DNA from: Methanomethylovorans hollandica DSM 15978
Lineage (GTDB): Archaea > Halobacteriota > Methanosarcinia > Methanosarcinales > Methanosarcinaceae
DNA length: 64,000 nucleotides
NCBI RefSeq assembly: GCF_000328665.1
Contig: NC_019977.1
Coordinates: 868,001 to 932,000 of the forward strand
Direction: 5' to 3'
The notes under the pieces are model-generated. The model was not told the DNA's origin, searched no databases, and saw only the letters and a program-made list of their open reading frames with translations. Of the stretch, positions 34,835 to 43,529 are shown piece after piece; position 1 is the first letter of the stretch, and each line of letters starts with the position of its first letter. The translations under genes were made by a program, and so were the position numbers.

Positions 34835-35920
34835 TTATAACCATTTCTTCTTGCGGAAATAGAAGAACATGGTAATTCCTATTGTTATCATGATTAACCA
34901 GAGGAAAGGATATCCCCACTTCCATGAAAGTTCCGGCATATATCGAAAGTTCATGCCATACACGCCCGCAAGAAAGGTCAACGGAATGAATATGGTAGCG
35001 ATGATGGTAAGCACTTTCATCACTTCATTCATCCTGTTGCTTATGCTGGACAGATATATATCCAGCATTCCGGAAAGCATATCCCTGTATGTTTCAATGG
35101 TATCAATCACCTGTATGATGTGGTCATATATATCTTTAATATAGATTTGTGTGGTCCTTGAAATAAGCCCCGATTCTTCCCTTAAAAGCCTGTTCAATAC
35201 TTCACGCAGGGGCCATGCGGATTTGCGCAAGAATATCATTTCATTTCTCAGAACATGTAACTTTTCAAGGGTATCAGGCCCGGGATCGGCGAGTAGTTCG
35301 TCCTCCAGCATTTCTATTAGTTCACCCAGTTTTTCCAGAATGACAAAATAATTATCAACTATGGAATCAATGAGTGCATACGCAAGATAATCAGCTCCCA
35401 TCTCTCGTATGCGGCCTTTTGAAGCTTTTAACCTCATACGTATGGGATCAAAGGTGTCGCCTCCTGCCTCTTGCAAAGATATTACAAAATTGGGGCCAAG
35501 GATAAGGCTTACCTGTTCGGATATGACCTCAGGGCCGGCATCATGTTCACCTTTCCTATCACTGAGATAGAACATCTGCAGAACTATGTAGATATAACCT
35601 TCAAAGTCCTCTATCTTTGGGCGCTGGGTGGTATGGAGAATATCTTCAAGAACAAGAGGATGGATACTAAAAGATCTCCCCAGGCGCTCAATGATCGTTA
35701 CATCATGTACCCCATCTATATTGATCCATGTTACAGTGGGATTGTCCCTGAAAGATAATAGTTCTTCTACATCTGTTATTTCCTTCATCTGGCAATGGTC
35801 TTTATCGTAATCAATAACTGTTATTTTTACTGCCTCTGTCCGTTTATCGCCTACATGAACGATAGTTCCGGGAGGCAGGCCGGATTTTTCGGAAGCCCGC
35901 TTTACGAATCTGTTTGACAT
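34835..35920 (-). CDS. corA: CorA-family Mg2+/Co2+ transporter
   Basis: The 361-aa protein has a large soluble N-terminal domain and two C-terminal helices, with the diagnostic GMN signature in LAGVYGMNFRYMPELSWKW. It forms a pentameric channel for Mg2+ (also Co2+/Ni2+). A GGTGA ribosome-binding site precedes ATG 35920. A 6-bp GC-rich hairpin lies 28-43 nt upstream. Confidence 0.95.
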   Translation of the reverse strand: MSNRFVKRASEKSGLPPGTIVHVGDKRTEAVKITVIDYDKDHCQMKEITDVEELLSFRDNPTVTWINIDGVHDVTIIERLGRSFSIHPLVLEDILHTTQRPKIEDFEGYIYIVLQMFYLSDRKGEHDAGPEVISEQVSLILGPNFVISLQEAGGDTFDPIRMRLKASKGRIREMGADYLAYALIDSIVDNYFVILEKLGELIEMLEDELLADPGPDTLEKLHVLRNEMIFLRKSAWPLREVLNRLLREESGLISRTTQIYIKDIYDHIIQVIDTIETYRDMLSGMLDIYLSSISNRMNEVMKVLTIIATIFIPLTFLAGVYGMNFRYMPELSWKWGYPFLWLIMITIGITMFFYFRKKKWL

Positions 35921-35947
35921 CAGTCACCATTCCTTAAGCCAAAAAGA

Positions 35948-35963
35948 TGGGCCGTTGGGCCCA
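35948..35963. promoter_or_regulatory. GC-rich hairpin upstream of corA
   Basis: TGGGCC and GGCCCA pair around a GTTG loop, 28-43 nt upstream of the corA start, so it could lie in the corA leader. It is short; a role in Mg2+ response is not supported by anything else. Confidence 0.3.
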
Positions 35964-36308
35964 CTAATAATATAATTAAAATAGAATTATTTAATAGTAC
36001 CCCTATTCTGCTGTAAATTCTCCTGTACTTCTGTATGGTCTTAATCTTTCACAGATAAATACCTGTTTTCAGTGAAACACTTATCATGGATATCAATCAA
36101 GATTTCCTCACACCGGCAGCTACATACCTGGTCATTTTCAATATTCTACTGACGTGCAGGACTATAAGATTTTACAGCAAAATAGATACGCTGCCACATA
36201 TGCTAAATAGCATCTTCACTTCTCAACTTGAAGATGACTGTTGTGTTTTCCATATCAACTATATTTTTAAACCCGTCTGTCCTAACAATACCTATATATC
36301 ATATTGAT

Positions 36309-36324
36309 TCTCATAGATATGAGA
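36309..36324. promoter_or_regulatory. Palindrome near promoter of the 36.3-kb gene group
   Basis: TCTCAT-AGAT-ATGAGA lies just after a TATA-like CTATATATCA (36291-36300) and before the Cys-rich gene at 36360. It differs from the TTTCAA palindromes, so a different regulator, possibly the ArsR protein at 36920, may act here. Confidence 0.4.
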
Positions 36325-36359
36325 TGGGTGTAATCAATTCTGAACCGGGGCATGTTAAA

Positions 36360-36665
36360 ATGAGTAAAATAGGTAAAAGCTTGCTTGGAAAACTCACAGG
36401 AAACAATAATAATTGCTGTTGTGGTACTACTTGTATCGTTAGTGTCAAAAATATCTCCGTTGATGGCAAGGATATGGAAATTGCCGGAATGGATGAGGAA
36501 TTTGGAAAATACATTGCTGCAGATAAAACACCCGAGAATGGGGATGATGAAAAACTGTTTAGTAATCTGTTGAGTATGAATGCGATTCCTGAAAATGAAC
36601 AGGAAAAGTTCAAAGCTGCAATTCTCAGAGAGTACAGAACATACTGGCAGCAGAATAAGAAGTAG
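36360..36665 (+). CDS. Small Cys-cluster protein
   Basis: About 101 aa, start uncertain (ATG 36360 chosen; an upstream in-frame ATG is possible). It has an N-terminal NNNNCCCGTTC cluster that could bind metal or metalloid, followed by an acidic helical body (EIAGMDEEFGKYIAADKTPE, then ENEQEKFKAAILREYRTYW). No family recognised. It is followed by a zinc-finger-like gene, an ArsR gene and a permease, suggesting a metal- or thiol-handling unit. Confidence 0.55.
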   Translation: MSKIGKSLLGKLTGNNNNCCCGTTCIVSVKNISVDGKDMEIAGMDEEFGKYIAADKTPENGDDEKLFSNLLSMNAIPENEQEKFKAAILREYRTYWQQNKK

Positions 36666-36731
36666 GTCATATCGATATTTGTAGATACAATCGTGTACGT
36701 ATCAAATACGATTTGTTGTGAGGCTTCAAAA

Positions 36732-36893
36732 ATGGGCATTAAGTGCACAATATGTGGGAAAGAAGAAGATTCGCTACTGAGGACTAATCACAAAGAATTA
36801 GGAACCATAAAGCTCTGTGTTGATTGCTGGTCTAAAGAGAATTATAAAAAAAAACTGCTTAATTTAGAAGACTTTTGTGGTTGTTGCAGGTAA
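36732..36893 (+). CDS. Small zinc-finger-like protein
   Basis: The 53-aa protein starts at ATG 36732 with GAGGC upstream. Two C-x2-C pairs (KCTICGK and LCVDCWS) make a rubredoxin/zinc-ribbon-like knuckle and the C-terminus ends DFCGCCR, adding three more Cys. Likely metal-binding; exact role unknown. Lies in the small-Cys-protein/ArsR/permease group. Confidence 0.6.
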   Translation: MGIKCTICGKEEDSLLRTNHKELGTIKLCVDCWSKENYKKKLLNLEDFCGCCR

Positions 36894-36919
36894 CTGCAGA
36901 GAAAAGGAAGTGAGTCCCT

Positions 36920-37309
36920 GTGAATATAGCAAAGAGTGAAGTCGAAATCGGAAGATTGAAGCGTTTCATCTCTGACAAGGATCAGTATGATTCAAGGGCA
37001 CAAAGACTCAGCTCTCTTGTTGAGAGATTAGATGGAGACAGCTTATCTTCTGAAGTAAAAATATTCAAGGCTCTCGCAGACAACAATCGTCTCAAGATAA
37101 TAAAATTATTGAAAGAAGGAGAACTTTGTGCCTGTGAACTGACAATTGCACTTCCCAATTCTCAATCAACAGTTTCTCATCATCTTTCGGTACTGAAAAG
37201 TGCGGGTCTGATCAAAGAAAGAAAAGAAGGGAAGTGGTCATATTTCCGCCTCTCCGATGGCGCTGTGATCGAGCTGCTTAACCAGGCAGATCTGCTTGCT
37301 GGAAATTGA
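36920..37309 (+). CDS. ArsR/SmtB-family metalloregulator
   Basis: The 129-aa regulator has an N-terminal helical extension (~1-45), then the ArsR core: IFKALADNNRLKIIKLLKEG, the metal-binding helix ELCACEL, which matches the ArsR ELCVCDL motif for As(III)/Sb(III), the recognition helix STVSHHLSVLKSAGLI and the wing KEGKWSYFRL. GTG start at 36920 with AAGGAAG upstream. It precedes the DUF318 permease by 48 nt and probably controls it. Confidence 0.9.
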   Translation: MNIAKSEVEIGRLKRFISDKDQYDSRAQRLSSLVERLDGDSLSSEVKIFKALADNNRLKIIKLLKEGELCACELTIALPNSQSTVSHHLSVLKSAGLIKERKEGKWSYFRLSDGAVIELLNQADLLAGN

Positions 37310-37357
37310 ACTCCACATATGAGAACATAGGTTTGAAAGAAGGATGATTTTTGAAGG

Positions 37358-38266
37358 ATGATCAATATGTTTTGGGATAATTTTGTTGTAGCGGCTGGTT
37401 TTTTCATAGAGATTGCCGTAGAGCTTACTGTCCTATTTATTGGCATAACCTTTCTCGTGGGGCTGATCCAGGAGTATGTGCCGGATGAGACCATAAAAAA
37501 GGCCATGGGAGGACGGAACAAAGTTGTAGGCAGTATTCTTGGGGCAGGATTTGGTGCTCTCACTCCTTTTTGCTCTTGCTCAACCATTCCGCTTCTGTTA
37601 GGAATGCTCAGGGCCGGTGTGCCTTTCGCCGCTGCAATGGCATTCCTGTTCTCATCACCCTTGCTAAACCCTGTGATAATATCCCTCTTCATTATCCTGA
37701 TGGGCTGGAAAGTAGCTGCTCTCTACTTTGCTGTCACCTTCACGACTACGATTATTATTGGTCTGTTGCTAGATGGGCTGGGCTTCGCCGGTCAGATCAA
37801 AACCGTGGCAGCTGTACGAAACTGCTGTGACTCCCAACAGGGAACGGATGCGAGATCGAGGATAGAGCGCTCTGCGGGATTCGCATTAAGCTTGTTCCGT
37901 CAGCTCATGCCTTATCTTCTCCTTGGAGCTGCAATAGGTGCATTTATTCACGGATTCGTGCCCACGGAGATCATCTCCCGCCTGGCTGGACCTGATAACC
38001 CCCTGGCAATTCCTGTGGCTGCAATCATTGGTATCCCTATCTACATCCGGGCTGAGACCATGATCCCTATCGGACTTGCGCTCATTGAAAAGGGAATGAG
38101 TATAGGAGCAGTCCTGGCATTGATAATCGGCGGTGCAGGAGCCAGCATACCCGAACTGACACTTCTTTCAGCTATATTCAGAAAGAGGCTTCTCGCAGCC
38201 TTCGTGGCGACCGTCTTCACAATAGCTGTAACCGCTGGATATTTAGCCAATATACTCGTAATTTGA
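37358..38266 (+). CDS. DUF318 permease (ArsP/metal(loid) efflux type)
   Basis: The ~302-aa membrane protein (start 37358 or 37367) has about eight helices and the family CSC motif in GALTPFCSCSTIPLLLGMLR, followed by AMAFLFSSPLLNPVIISLFI. DUF318 permeases export methylarsenicals (ArsP) or, in related groups, Cu/Zn. Controlled probably by the adjacent ArsR. The relation to the split version at 29.4-30.4 kb and the copy at 42.4 kb gives three members in one region. Confidence 0.85.
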   Translation: MINMFWDNFVVAAGFFIEIAVELTVLFIGITFLVGLIQEYVPDETIKKAMGGRNKVVGSILGAGFGALTPFCSCSTIPLLLGMLRAGVPFAAAMAFLFSSPLLNPVIISLFIILMGWKVAALYFAVTFTTTIIIGLLLDGLGFAGQIKTVAAVRNCCDSQQGTDARSRIERSAGFALSLFRQLMPYLLLGAAIGAFIHGFVPTEIISRLAGPDNPLAIPVAAIIGIPIYIRAETMIPIGLALIEKGMSIGAVLALIIGGAGASIPELTLLSAIFRKRLLAAFVATVFTIAVTAGYLANILVI

Positions 38267-38320
38267 AAGTTATCAAATACAAGCCAAGAATGATGACAGA
38301 TAAGGATAACAATCCTGGCA

Positions 38321-38605
38321 TCATTTCCCAGCTACCTTCTGCACCTCTTTGGTTATATCTTTCATCATCTCCCCCACAAGATTTGCTTTATCGCAATGAG
38401 ACGCTTCTTTCGGTTTACAGTTAAGCAGAACACTCATTAATCTGTCAGCCAGCCTGTAAAATTCCATATCTTCAAGTGTGATCAGAAGCCCGGATAAATT
38501 TTCACTGAACTCCCTGCATTTATCATGATTGCAGACTGCCTGTTCATGGAGCTGACAGGCAAACTGAATCTCATTTACGATATCTTCCGGGATATTCTCT
38601 GCCAT
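38321..38605 (-). CDS. Small Cys/His-containing helical protein
   Basis: The 94-aa protein is helical (DIVNEIQFACQLHEQAV, ENLSGLLITLEDMEFYRLAD) with Cys at spaced positions (FACQLHEQAVCNHDKCREF and LNCKPKEASHCDKAN), suggesting a metal or cofactor site. No family recognised. It converges on the DUF318 permease gene and has no obvious operator. Confidence 0.55.
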   Translation of the reverse strand: MAENIPEDIVNEIQFACQLHEQAVCNHDKCREFSENLSGLLITLEDMEFYRLADRLMSVLLNCKPKEASHCDKANLVGEMMKDITKEVQKVAGK

Positions 38606-38711
38606 ATGGATCGATCCGGTTAAGCACTTATCTTCGCAATCAAAACCCTAAGTAAGAGGTAAACCATATATTTCAAAAAGTCACTCAATATTGCTTTGTT
38701 AGTTAAAAAAA

Positions 38712-39182
38712 TTATTTTTTCTCAGCTTCCTTCAAGAAATTCAACCATCTGCGTATCTCTTCTGTCCTTTGTGTTGAAAACATCTCATGAAACTCTTTTT
38801 CCCTCTTTTTGGAGACCCCTTCTTTTATCTCTCTAAGATCCATTATTGCACGCAACAACCCGGCAGTCTCATCAGAAAGAGTTTTGGCCTCTTCACGGGT
38901 CATTTCTTTAGTTTCCAGCTCAAGTTCATCTACACTTTCTTTTTCCTTAAGTACGGCGATGCATTTTTCTATCTGCTTATTTTCATCATCTGATAATGTT
39001 TCCTTATTGATCAAGTCCCATACTCTGTCATGAGGCTTGCATTTTTTCCCATTAATCTCCACAAAATAGGGTATCTTTTCCCCCACCCAGAAAAGACGGG
39101 TACGTAATTCGGCAAGAAGCTTCTTTCTTTCGCTTTCAGTGATGAGCAGGCTACTGCCCCCATTATCTGTGCCATCATCCAT
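38712..39182 (-). CDS. DUF5788-like helical protein
   Basis: The 156-aa protein is helical and charged (SERKKLLAELRTRLFWVGEK, IPYFVEINGKKCKPHDRVWD, then a long coiled coil). The first block matches a group of archaeal proteins of unknown function (DUF5788). No catalytic motif seen. It is bounded by the repeat at 39226. Confidence 0.6.
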   Translation of the reverse strand: MDDGTDNGGSSLLITESERKKLLAELRTRLFWVGEKIPYFVEINGKKCKPHDRVWDLINKETLSDDENKQIEKCIAVLKEKESVDELELETKEMTREEAKTLSDETAGLLRAIMDLREIKEGVSKKREKEFHEMFSTQRTEEIRRWLNFLKEAEKK

Positions 39183-39225
39183 GATTATACCCTCATATCT
39201 AAATGTATTGATGAATATTAGTTTA

Positions 39226-39438
39226 GGCTCTCTTCAACATCTTGTGGGTAATTGCAGCACCAGTACATCACCAATCCCCCATAAAATAACAATTCACTGT
39301 ATACTAAATATCTGCTGAAATTAGGAATCCACATCGTGTGACATAGTTGTTATGACCGCCAAAATCAGTTCAGTAAATCAGAATACTCTTTTACTCCAAA
39401 TCCCTTCCGAATTTACCCACTCAATGTTGTGGAGATCC
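39226..39438 (+). repeat. 213-bp inverted-repeat element, copy 3
   Basis: A full-length copy, same size as copy 1: left end CTCTCTTCAACATCTTGTGG, right end TTACCCACTCAATGTTGTGG followed by AGATCC. Imperfect terminal inverted repeats as in copy 1. It lies in the 330-nt gap between two genes and holds no coding sequence. Confidence 0.75.
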
Positions 39439-39513
39439 AGAAAAAGAAGAGTTTTGAGATATGATCCTTCAATAATTTTCATTTTTTAGTTCTAATGCAG
39501 GCATCCGGATATT

Positions 39514-40101
39514 TTAACTGCGCGAGGAATCAAAATCGAATCCCAGCAGGAAAGTACCTGTCCCGTGGGGATATTCAAGTCCCATCTTCCCCTTCAGATA
39601 TTCATCGCTTGGCGTGGAAGGTGATGCGAGGACTACATTGCATACCTTATCTACACACTCTAATTCCTTACAGGTCTTCGGTGGCATTACAACAACCAAC
39701 GGGTTGGTCTTGGCATTCATTCCTTTGAGGACACTGGTGTCGTATATGACAATGTTAGCAATCACGAGTTTATCCTTGCATGCCCTCATTTCCTCGAGTT
39801 TAGTCTCATCGTCAAGGTCATGGCCTACAACACGCTCGCCGTGCATGAGGATTATATTTGGGCCCTCTGGCCAGTTGAAGTCCATGTTTGTGGTAAAAGC
39901 GAAGACTACATTATTTTTAAGGACTGCCTTGACACCTTTGTTGTCACCCCTGCCAAGTCCCATCAGGGTCATCTCATCAGCTTTCTTCTCAAGTTCCCTG
40001 ACAATCTCCCGATTCTCTTCATTGAGCAAATAGGTAGTTTCTACACCCTCCATATGGACAATAACATTTTTTACATTATCAATGATATTCTCATGTTCCA
40101 C
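39514..40101 (-). CDS. Protein of unknown function next to MtrA-like gene
   Basis: A GTG start at 40101 is supported by AAGGAG five bases upstream; longer in-frame starts lack this. The ~195-aa product has an alpha/beta pattern (VVFAFTTNMDFNWPEGPNII, KLVIANIVIYDTSVLKGMNA, LVVVMPPKTCKELECVDKVC) with several Cys and a hydrophilic end. No family was recognised. It follows the MtrA-like gene after a 240-nt gap. Confidence 0.6.
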   Translation of the reverse strand: MEHENIIDNVKNVIVHMEGVETTYLLNEENREIVRELEKKADEMTLMGLGRGDNKGVKAVLKNNVVFAFTTNMDFNWPEGPNIILMHGERVVGHDLDDETKLEEMRACKDKLVIANIVIYDTSVLKGMNAKTNPLVVVMPPKTCKELECVDKVCNVVLASPSTPSDEYLKGKMGLEYPHGTGTFLLGFDFDSSRS

Positions 40102-40341
40102 GTATACTCCTTCCTTGGTACTGTGCAGTTGAAGCCTTACAGCAATCAAAACCCCTCATACAACTATTGTATGAAGTTGTATTTATGCTTTTGAAACGAG
40201 TTCAATAGAAAAAGAAAGTGTTTTCAAAGATGCCCATCACTCTTTATACTGAAATCAAGTTCATCTCTTTTGCTTTCAAACTCCTTCCTTACAGCCTGAA
40301 GTTCAAATGATAGAGATCATCGTTAATCTGAAATGTTATCC

Positions 40342-40920
40342 CTATTTTTTCATTTTAGACATCACATTCTGCTGGATAATTTGCTCATATTTTCTCCAGC
40401 TATTCTCATCAATTTCCGACATGAGATATTTTGGAGCTTCACTCCTTTCCTTACCCCTATAGGAGTCAATTGCCTCCTGAATTATTTCTTGGTCTGTAGT
40501 ACCAATAAGATCTATAACCTCTATTTCCCGTATGAACCGGTTGATTGCAGCCAGAGGGATCTCGTCAAGGTAAGGTATTACTCCGTTTGAACCAATTATC
40601 TTCTTGTAACCACCTAAAGTAGAAACCCCGTTTTCTACAAGTGCCAGTATGGACTGGCCTGCAAAGTGACTGCTTTCTTTTCCACAGACTATCAGACAGC
40701 TTATTTTAGGATTAGAGAGAATATTGACAATTACTTTCTGAATTCCAAAATTCTCTGTAAAACATGTTCCACAGATGGCATAGTTATGCAAGCCCAGCTT
40801 TTTATAGTCAGAAGCAAGCGTCACGACCGCAACCGGGGAATCCGGATCCCCTATGACATAATCACCGTCAGTTAAGGGCCAGCCGTTCATATCTATTGAC
40901 TCTGTTGCAGTTATGGACAT
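40342..40920 (-). CDS. Soluble MtrA-like corrinoid protein
   Basis: The ~192-aa protein matches the soluble domain of methyl-H4MPT:CoM methyltransferase subunit A: NGWPLTDGDYVIGDP, then ENFGIQKVIVNILSNPKISC, VCGKESSHFAGQSILALVEN. The His in SSHFAGQS (residue ~85) aligns with the cobalt-ligating His84 of MtrA. The C-terminal membrane helix of true MtrA is absent and the other mtr genes are not here, so it is a soluble orphan, perhaps a methyl carrier for another reaction. Start 40920 is tentative; GTG/TTG-type codons occur upstream. It lies in a detoxification-like cluster. Confidence 0.75.
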   Translation of the reverse strand: MSITATESIDMNGWPLTDGDYVIGDPDSPVAVVTLASDYKKLGLHNYAICGTCFTENFGIQKVIVNILSNPKISCLIVCGKESSHFAGQSILALVENGVSTLGGYKKIIGSNGVIPYLDEIPLAAINRFIREIEVIDLIGTTDQEIIQEAIDSYRGKERSEAPKYLMSEIDENSWRKYEQIIQQNVMSKMKK

Positions 40921-40957
40921 CCACCTATATTTGATAGTTATTTTATTCAATTAAGTT

Positions 40958-41356
40958 TCAATTAACCAAAGCATTTTCTACTTTGGCAATGATATCATTT
41001 ACCTCAGTTTCTTCCAGATCCAGCTTTCCTTCCTTTTTCATACCAAATTCGGTTATTACTATGCTTTTATCGACTGTGAATCCTGCACGTTCAAGTGTTT
41101 TTTTTGCACATACAAGGGCGCAGCCGTCGATGGCAATGATCTCATCGGTTCCCTCAGTGCTTTTTATGATACCAGGGACACCGCCTCCAATCCCGACGGT
41201 GCACATCATCTTGCCTTTTCCTTTTTTCGTGAGTTCAACAGCTACTTTATTTGCCATCTGTCCAACATTACATGCGCCAGCGCATGCATACAGTCCGACG
41301 ATCGCAGCTTCACACGCACATTTTACTCCGTCTGCCATTTTAATTTCTCCTGCCAT
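40958..41356 (-). CDS. DGC-domain putative zinc-binding protein
   Basis: The 132-aa protein starts at ATG 41356 after AAAGGAGG. It carries the DGC pattern: CACEAAIVGLYACAGACNVG near the N-terminus, MMCTVGIGGGVPGIIKST, and IAIDGCALVCAKKTLERAGF (DGC). DGC proteins are small Cys-rich metal-binding proteins found with permeases and thioredoxins in archaea. Between the mini-thioredoxin and the MtrA-like gene. Confidence 0.85.
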   Translation of the reverse strand: MAGEIKMADGVKCACEAAIVGLYACAGACNVGQMANKVAVELTKKGKGKMMCTVGIGGGVPGIIKSTEGTDEIIAIDGCALVCAKKTLERAGFTVDKSIVITEFGMKKEGKLDLEETEVNDIIAKVENALVN

Positions 41357-41369
41357 GATATTGCCTCCT

Positions 41370-41603
41370 TTATTTAGAGAGCCATTCCTTAACTTTCTCA
41401 ACTGTCGGGATCTTCCCTGCTATCTTTACATCACCATCGACCACAACGGCAGGAGTGATCATCACACCATAATCAAGTGCAGCGTTCATGTCTTCAACCT
41501 TCACGACCTCGGCAACGATGCCAAGTTCAGCAACCGCCTGTTCAACGATCTCTTTTGTTTTCTTACATTTTGCACAACCGGTTCCAAGTATTTCTATTTT
41601 CAT
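41370..41603 (-). CDS. Mini-thioredoxin (MTH895-type, redox-active disulfide protein)
   Basis: The 77-aa protein is a short thioredoxin-fold: MKIEILGTGCAKCKKTKEIV with the C-x-x-C redox motif, then YGVMITPAVVVDGDVKIAGK with the cis-Pro. Such proteins (MTH895, TM0979) accompany permeases and metal(loid) genes and probably shuttle electrons to thiols. Start at ATG 41603 with a GGTGAT ribosome-binding site. Confidence 0.9.
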   Translation of the reverse strand: MKIEILGTGCAKCKKTKEIVEQAVAELGIVAEVVKVEDMNAALDYGVMITPAVVVDGDVKIAGKIPTVEKVKEWLSK

Positions 41604-41656
41604 GTGATCACCTTTCTAAATAATATCTAAGTAATGTACTAATAAAAACCAACTGA

Positions 41657-42346
41657 TTAATACCCTCTTTTCAATATTAAGATCAATTCATCGGTATTTG
41701 GCATGTTTGCCCTTATCTTCCCGAAAACGTCCTCCATATCATATTCAACTCTAACGATCTCGGCCTCCAATGTATCTGTATTGAATATTGCACAGCTTGC
41801 ACGAGTATCTCCATCCCTGGGCTGACCCACTGAACCCGGATTCACCAATGTTACATCTCCTATCTTCCTGATGAATGGAAGATGAGAATGACCTATGAAT
41901 ATAAAGTCTGCTTCAACTTCTTTTATATACTCTTGAATTGTCGCTTCCGGAGTATCCGGCTTGATGTAATCATGAAAGGATAATGGGCTACCGTGTGTGA
42001 AGTAGAGCTTTTTCCCTTTCTGGGTCCTTTCAAAACTTTGAGGAAGCTTGCGAAGGAACTCTATCTGCTCATCATTCAAGACATTCCATGTGTATTCTCT
42101 CGTTGATTGGGAGAGGTGCTTATATGCATAGCCACAGCCACAATCCATCCTGAAAGCCACTGCACTGTCATGATTTCCCATGATGGTAGTTATCTTTTGT
42201 TCCGTCAGCACATCGATGCACTCGCCTGGGGAGGGGCCATAGTCTACGAGGTCCCCCAGACAGATAACTTCATCATGGGGTACAGCCATGACCGCGTCCA
42301 GGGCTTCTTTGTTTCCATGGACATCCGAAATGATCAGCAATCTCAT
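41657..42346 (-). CDS. Metallophosphoesterase (YfcE-like)
   Basis: The 229-aa protein starts at ATG 42346 (MRLLIISDVHGNKEALDAVM), with AGAGGT upstream. It has the dinuclear metal motifs: ISDVHGN, GDLVDYGPSP, MGNHDSAV, HGSPL and IFIGHSHLP. YfcE-type enzymes hydrolyse phosphodiesters or cyclic nucleotides. It lies 20 nt after the permease gene, in the same transcriptional direction. Confidence 0.9.
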   Translation of the reverse strand: MRLLIISDVHGNKEALDAVMAVPHDEVICLGDLVDYGPSPGECIDVLTEQKITTIMGNHDSAVAFRMDCGCGYAYKHLSQSTREYTWNVLNDEQIEFLRKLPQSFERTQKGKKLYFTHGSPLSFHDYIKPDTPEATIQEYIKEVEADFIFIGHSHLPFIRKIGDVTLVNPGSVGQPRDGDTRASCAIFNTDTLEAEIVRVEYDMEDVFGKIRANMPNTDELILILKRGY

Positions 42347-42366
42347 AGATCTACCTCTTTTTCTTA

Positions 42367-43407
42367 TCAAAGCATATAATAGTCAAATACAATTCCCGAG
42401 ATCATTGCCATTATGACTACCAGTCCGATATATGAAAGTCCTTTTTTAACTCCCATGATCCTGCTGATCACTATCATGCTGGGAAGGCTAAGTGCAGGAC
42501 CTGCCAAGAGCATTGAAAGAGCAGGACCTTTAGCCATGCCGAGCAATGTCAGCGCACTGATAATAGGAACTTCTGTAAGTGTGGAGAAATACATTAGCGC
42601 TGCAGTAACAGAAGCGATGAAGTAAGAGAGCAGGTTGTTACCACCCACATATTTGACCACTATCTCGGAGGGAAGCAGCTCTACCAGAATGCCTGCAAAG
42701 AATACTCCTACGAGCAAAAGGGGAGCTATCATCTTTACAAGGAACCAGGTCTCCTGCATCCAGCTAGCCCGCTCTTCTGCGGTATACCACTTGAAAGACA
42801 GGTACACAGTAGCAGCTATGAGCGGGATCTCCACCAGAGCAAGATATGTCCAGGATTTAATGATCTCAGGGATGACAAGTATTGCAAGCAGCAGCATGAA
42901 AAGCTGAACGGTGTGGGCGTGCTCTTCTGAGTTAAAGGTCTTTATGCCATTGTGGCCACCATTGTTCTTCTCATATACTACATGCATTATCAATCCAATG
43001 ATAACCGACAGAAGAATTGCACCCACTGCCCTGGCTACTCCGATATCATAACCCAGGATCTTTGCAGTATAGACAATAGCCAGGATATTGATAGCAGGTG
43101 CAGAGAAAAGAAAAGTGGTGGCTGGTCCTATGCCAGCTCCCCTTTTATAGATGCCGGCGAACAACGGGAGCACAGTACAGCTGCATACTGCAAGGAGACA
43201 GCCGGATACTGCAGCGACGGAATAGGAAATATATTTTGGCGTACTTGCACCAAAGTATTTTAGCACCGACTCCTTTGAGAAGAGCGATGCAATAGCACCT
43301 GCCAGGAAAAAGGCCGGGATCAGGCAGAGCAGCACATGCAATGCCAGGTATTCCTGGACCGATTGCAGACCAACATTTATTAGGTGTATAAGAGAATCTT
43401 GTAGCAT
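42367..43407 (-). CDS. DUF318-type permease (ArsP family)
   Basis: About 346 aa; the start is placed at ATG 43407 because a TATA-like CTTTAAATA lies ~30 nt upstream, fitting a leaderless transcript, whereas longer frames would read through the operator. It has ~9 helices and CSC in CLLAVCSCTVLPLFAGIYKR, then ATTFLFSAPAINILAIVYTA. It resembles the copy at 37358. The 16-bp operator at 43412-43427 sits directly ahead of the start. Confidence 0.8.
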   Translation of the reverse strand: MLQDSLIHLINVGLQSVQEYLALHVLLCLIPAFFLAGAIASLFSKESVLKYFGASTPKYISYSVAAVSGCLLAVCSCTVLPLFAGIYKRGAGIGPATTFLFSAPAINILAIVYTAKILGYDIGVARAVGAILLSVIIGLIMHVVYEKNNGGHNGIKTFNSEEHAHTVQLFMLLLAILVIPEIIKSWTYLALVEIPLIAATVYLSFKWYTAEERASWMQETWFLVKMIAPLLLVGVFFAGILVELLPSEIVVKYVGGNNLLSYFIASVTAALMYFSTLTEVPIISALTLLGMAKGPALSMLLAGPALSLPSMIVISRIMGVKKGLSYIGLVVIMAMISGIVFDYYML

Positions 43408-43411
43408 ATAT

Positions 43412-43478
43412 TTCAAATATATTTGAAGCATTGTATTTAAAGCTTGTTGTTTCAAAAATAATTGAAACACATATATAT
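43412..43478. promoter_or_regulatory. Divergent promoter with two palindromic operators
   Basis: Two palindromes: TTCAAATATATTTGAA (43412-43427, perfect) and TGTTTCAA-AAATAA-TTGAAACA (43448-43469, perfect 8-bp arms). Between and beside them are a minus-strand TATA-like element (around 43433-43441) for the permease and a plus-strand TATATATAT (43471-43478) for the 43530 gene. They match the acr3 operator at 32155 and probably bind the same ArsR-type repressor. Confidence 0.7.
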
Positions 43479-43529
43479 GAGAACTACCATGAATTAAGTG
43501 ATCATCAATTCAAAGAATGGAGTATCGGT

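Noticed and set aside
40342-40920. True membrane MtrA subunit of the Mtr complex
   Set aside because: No C-terminal membrane helix and no other mtr genes nearby; it fits a soluble paralogue.
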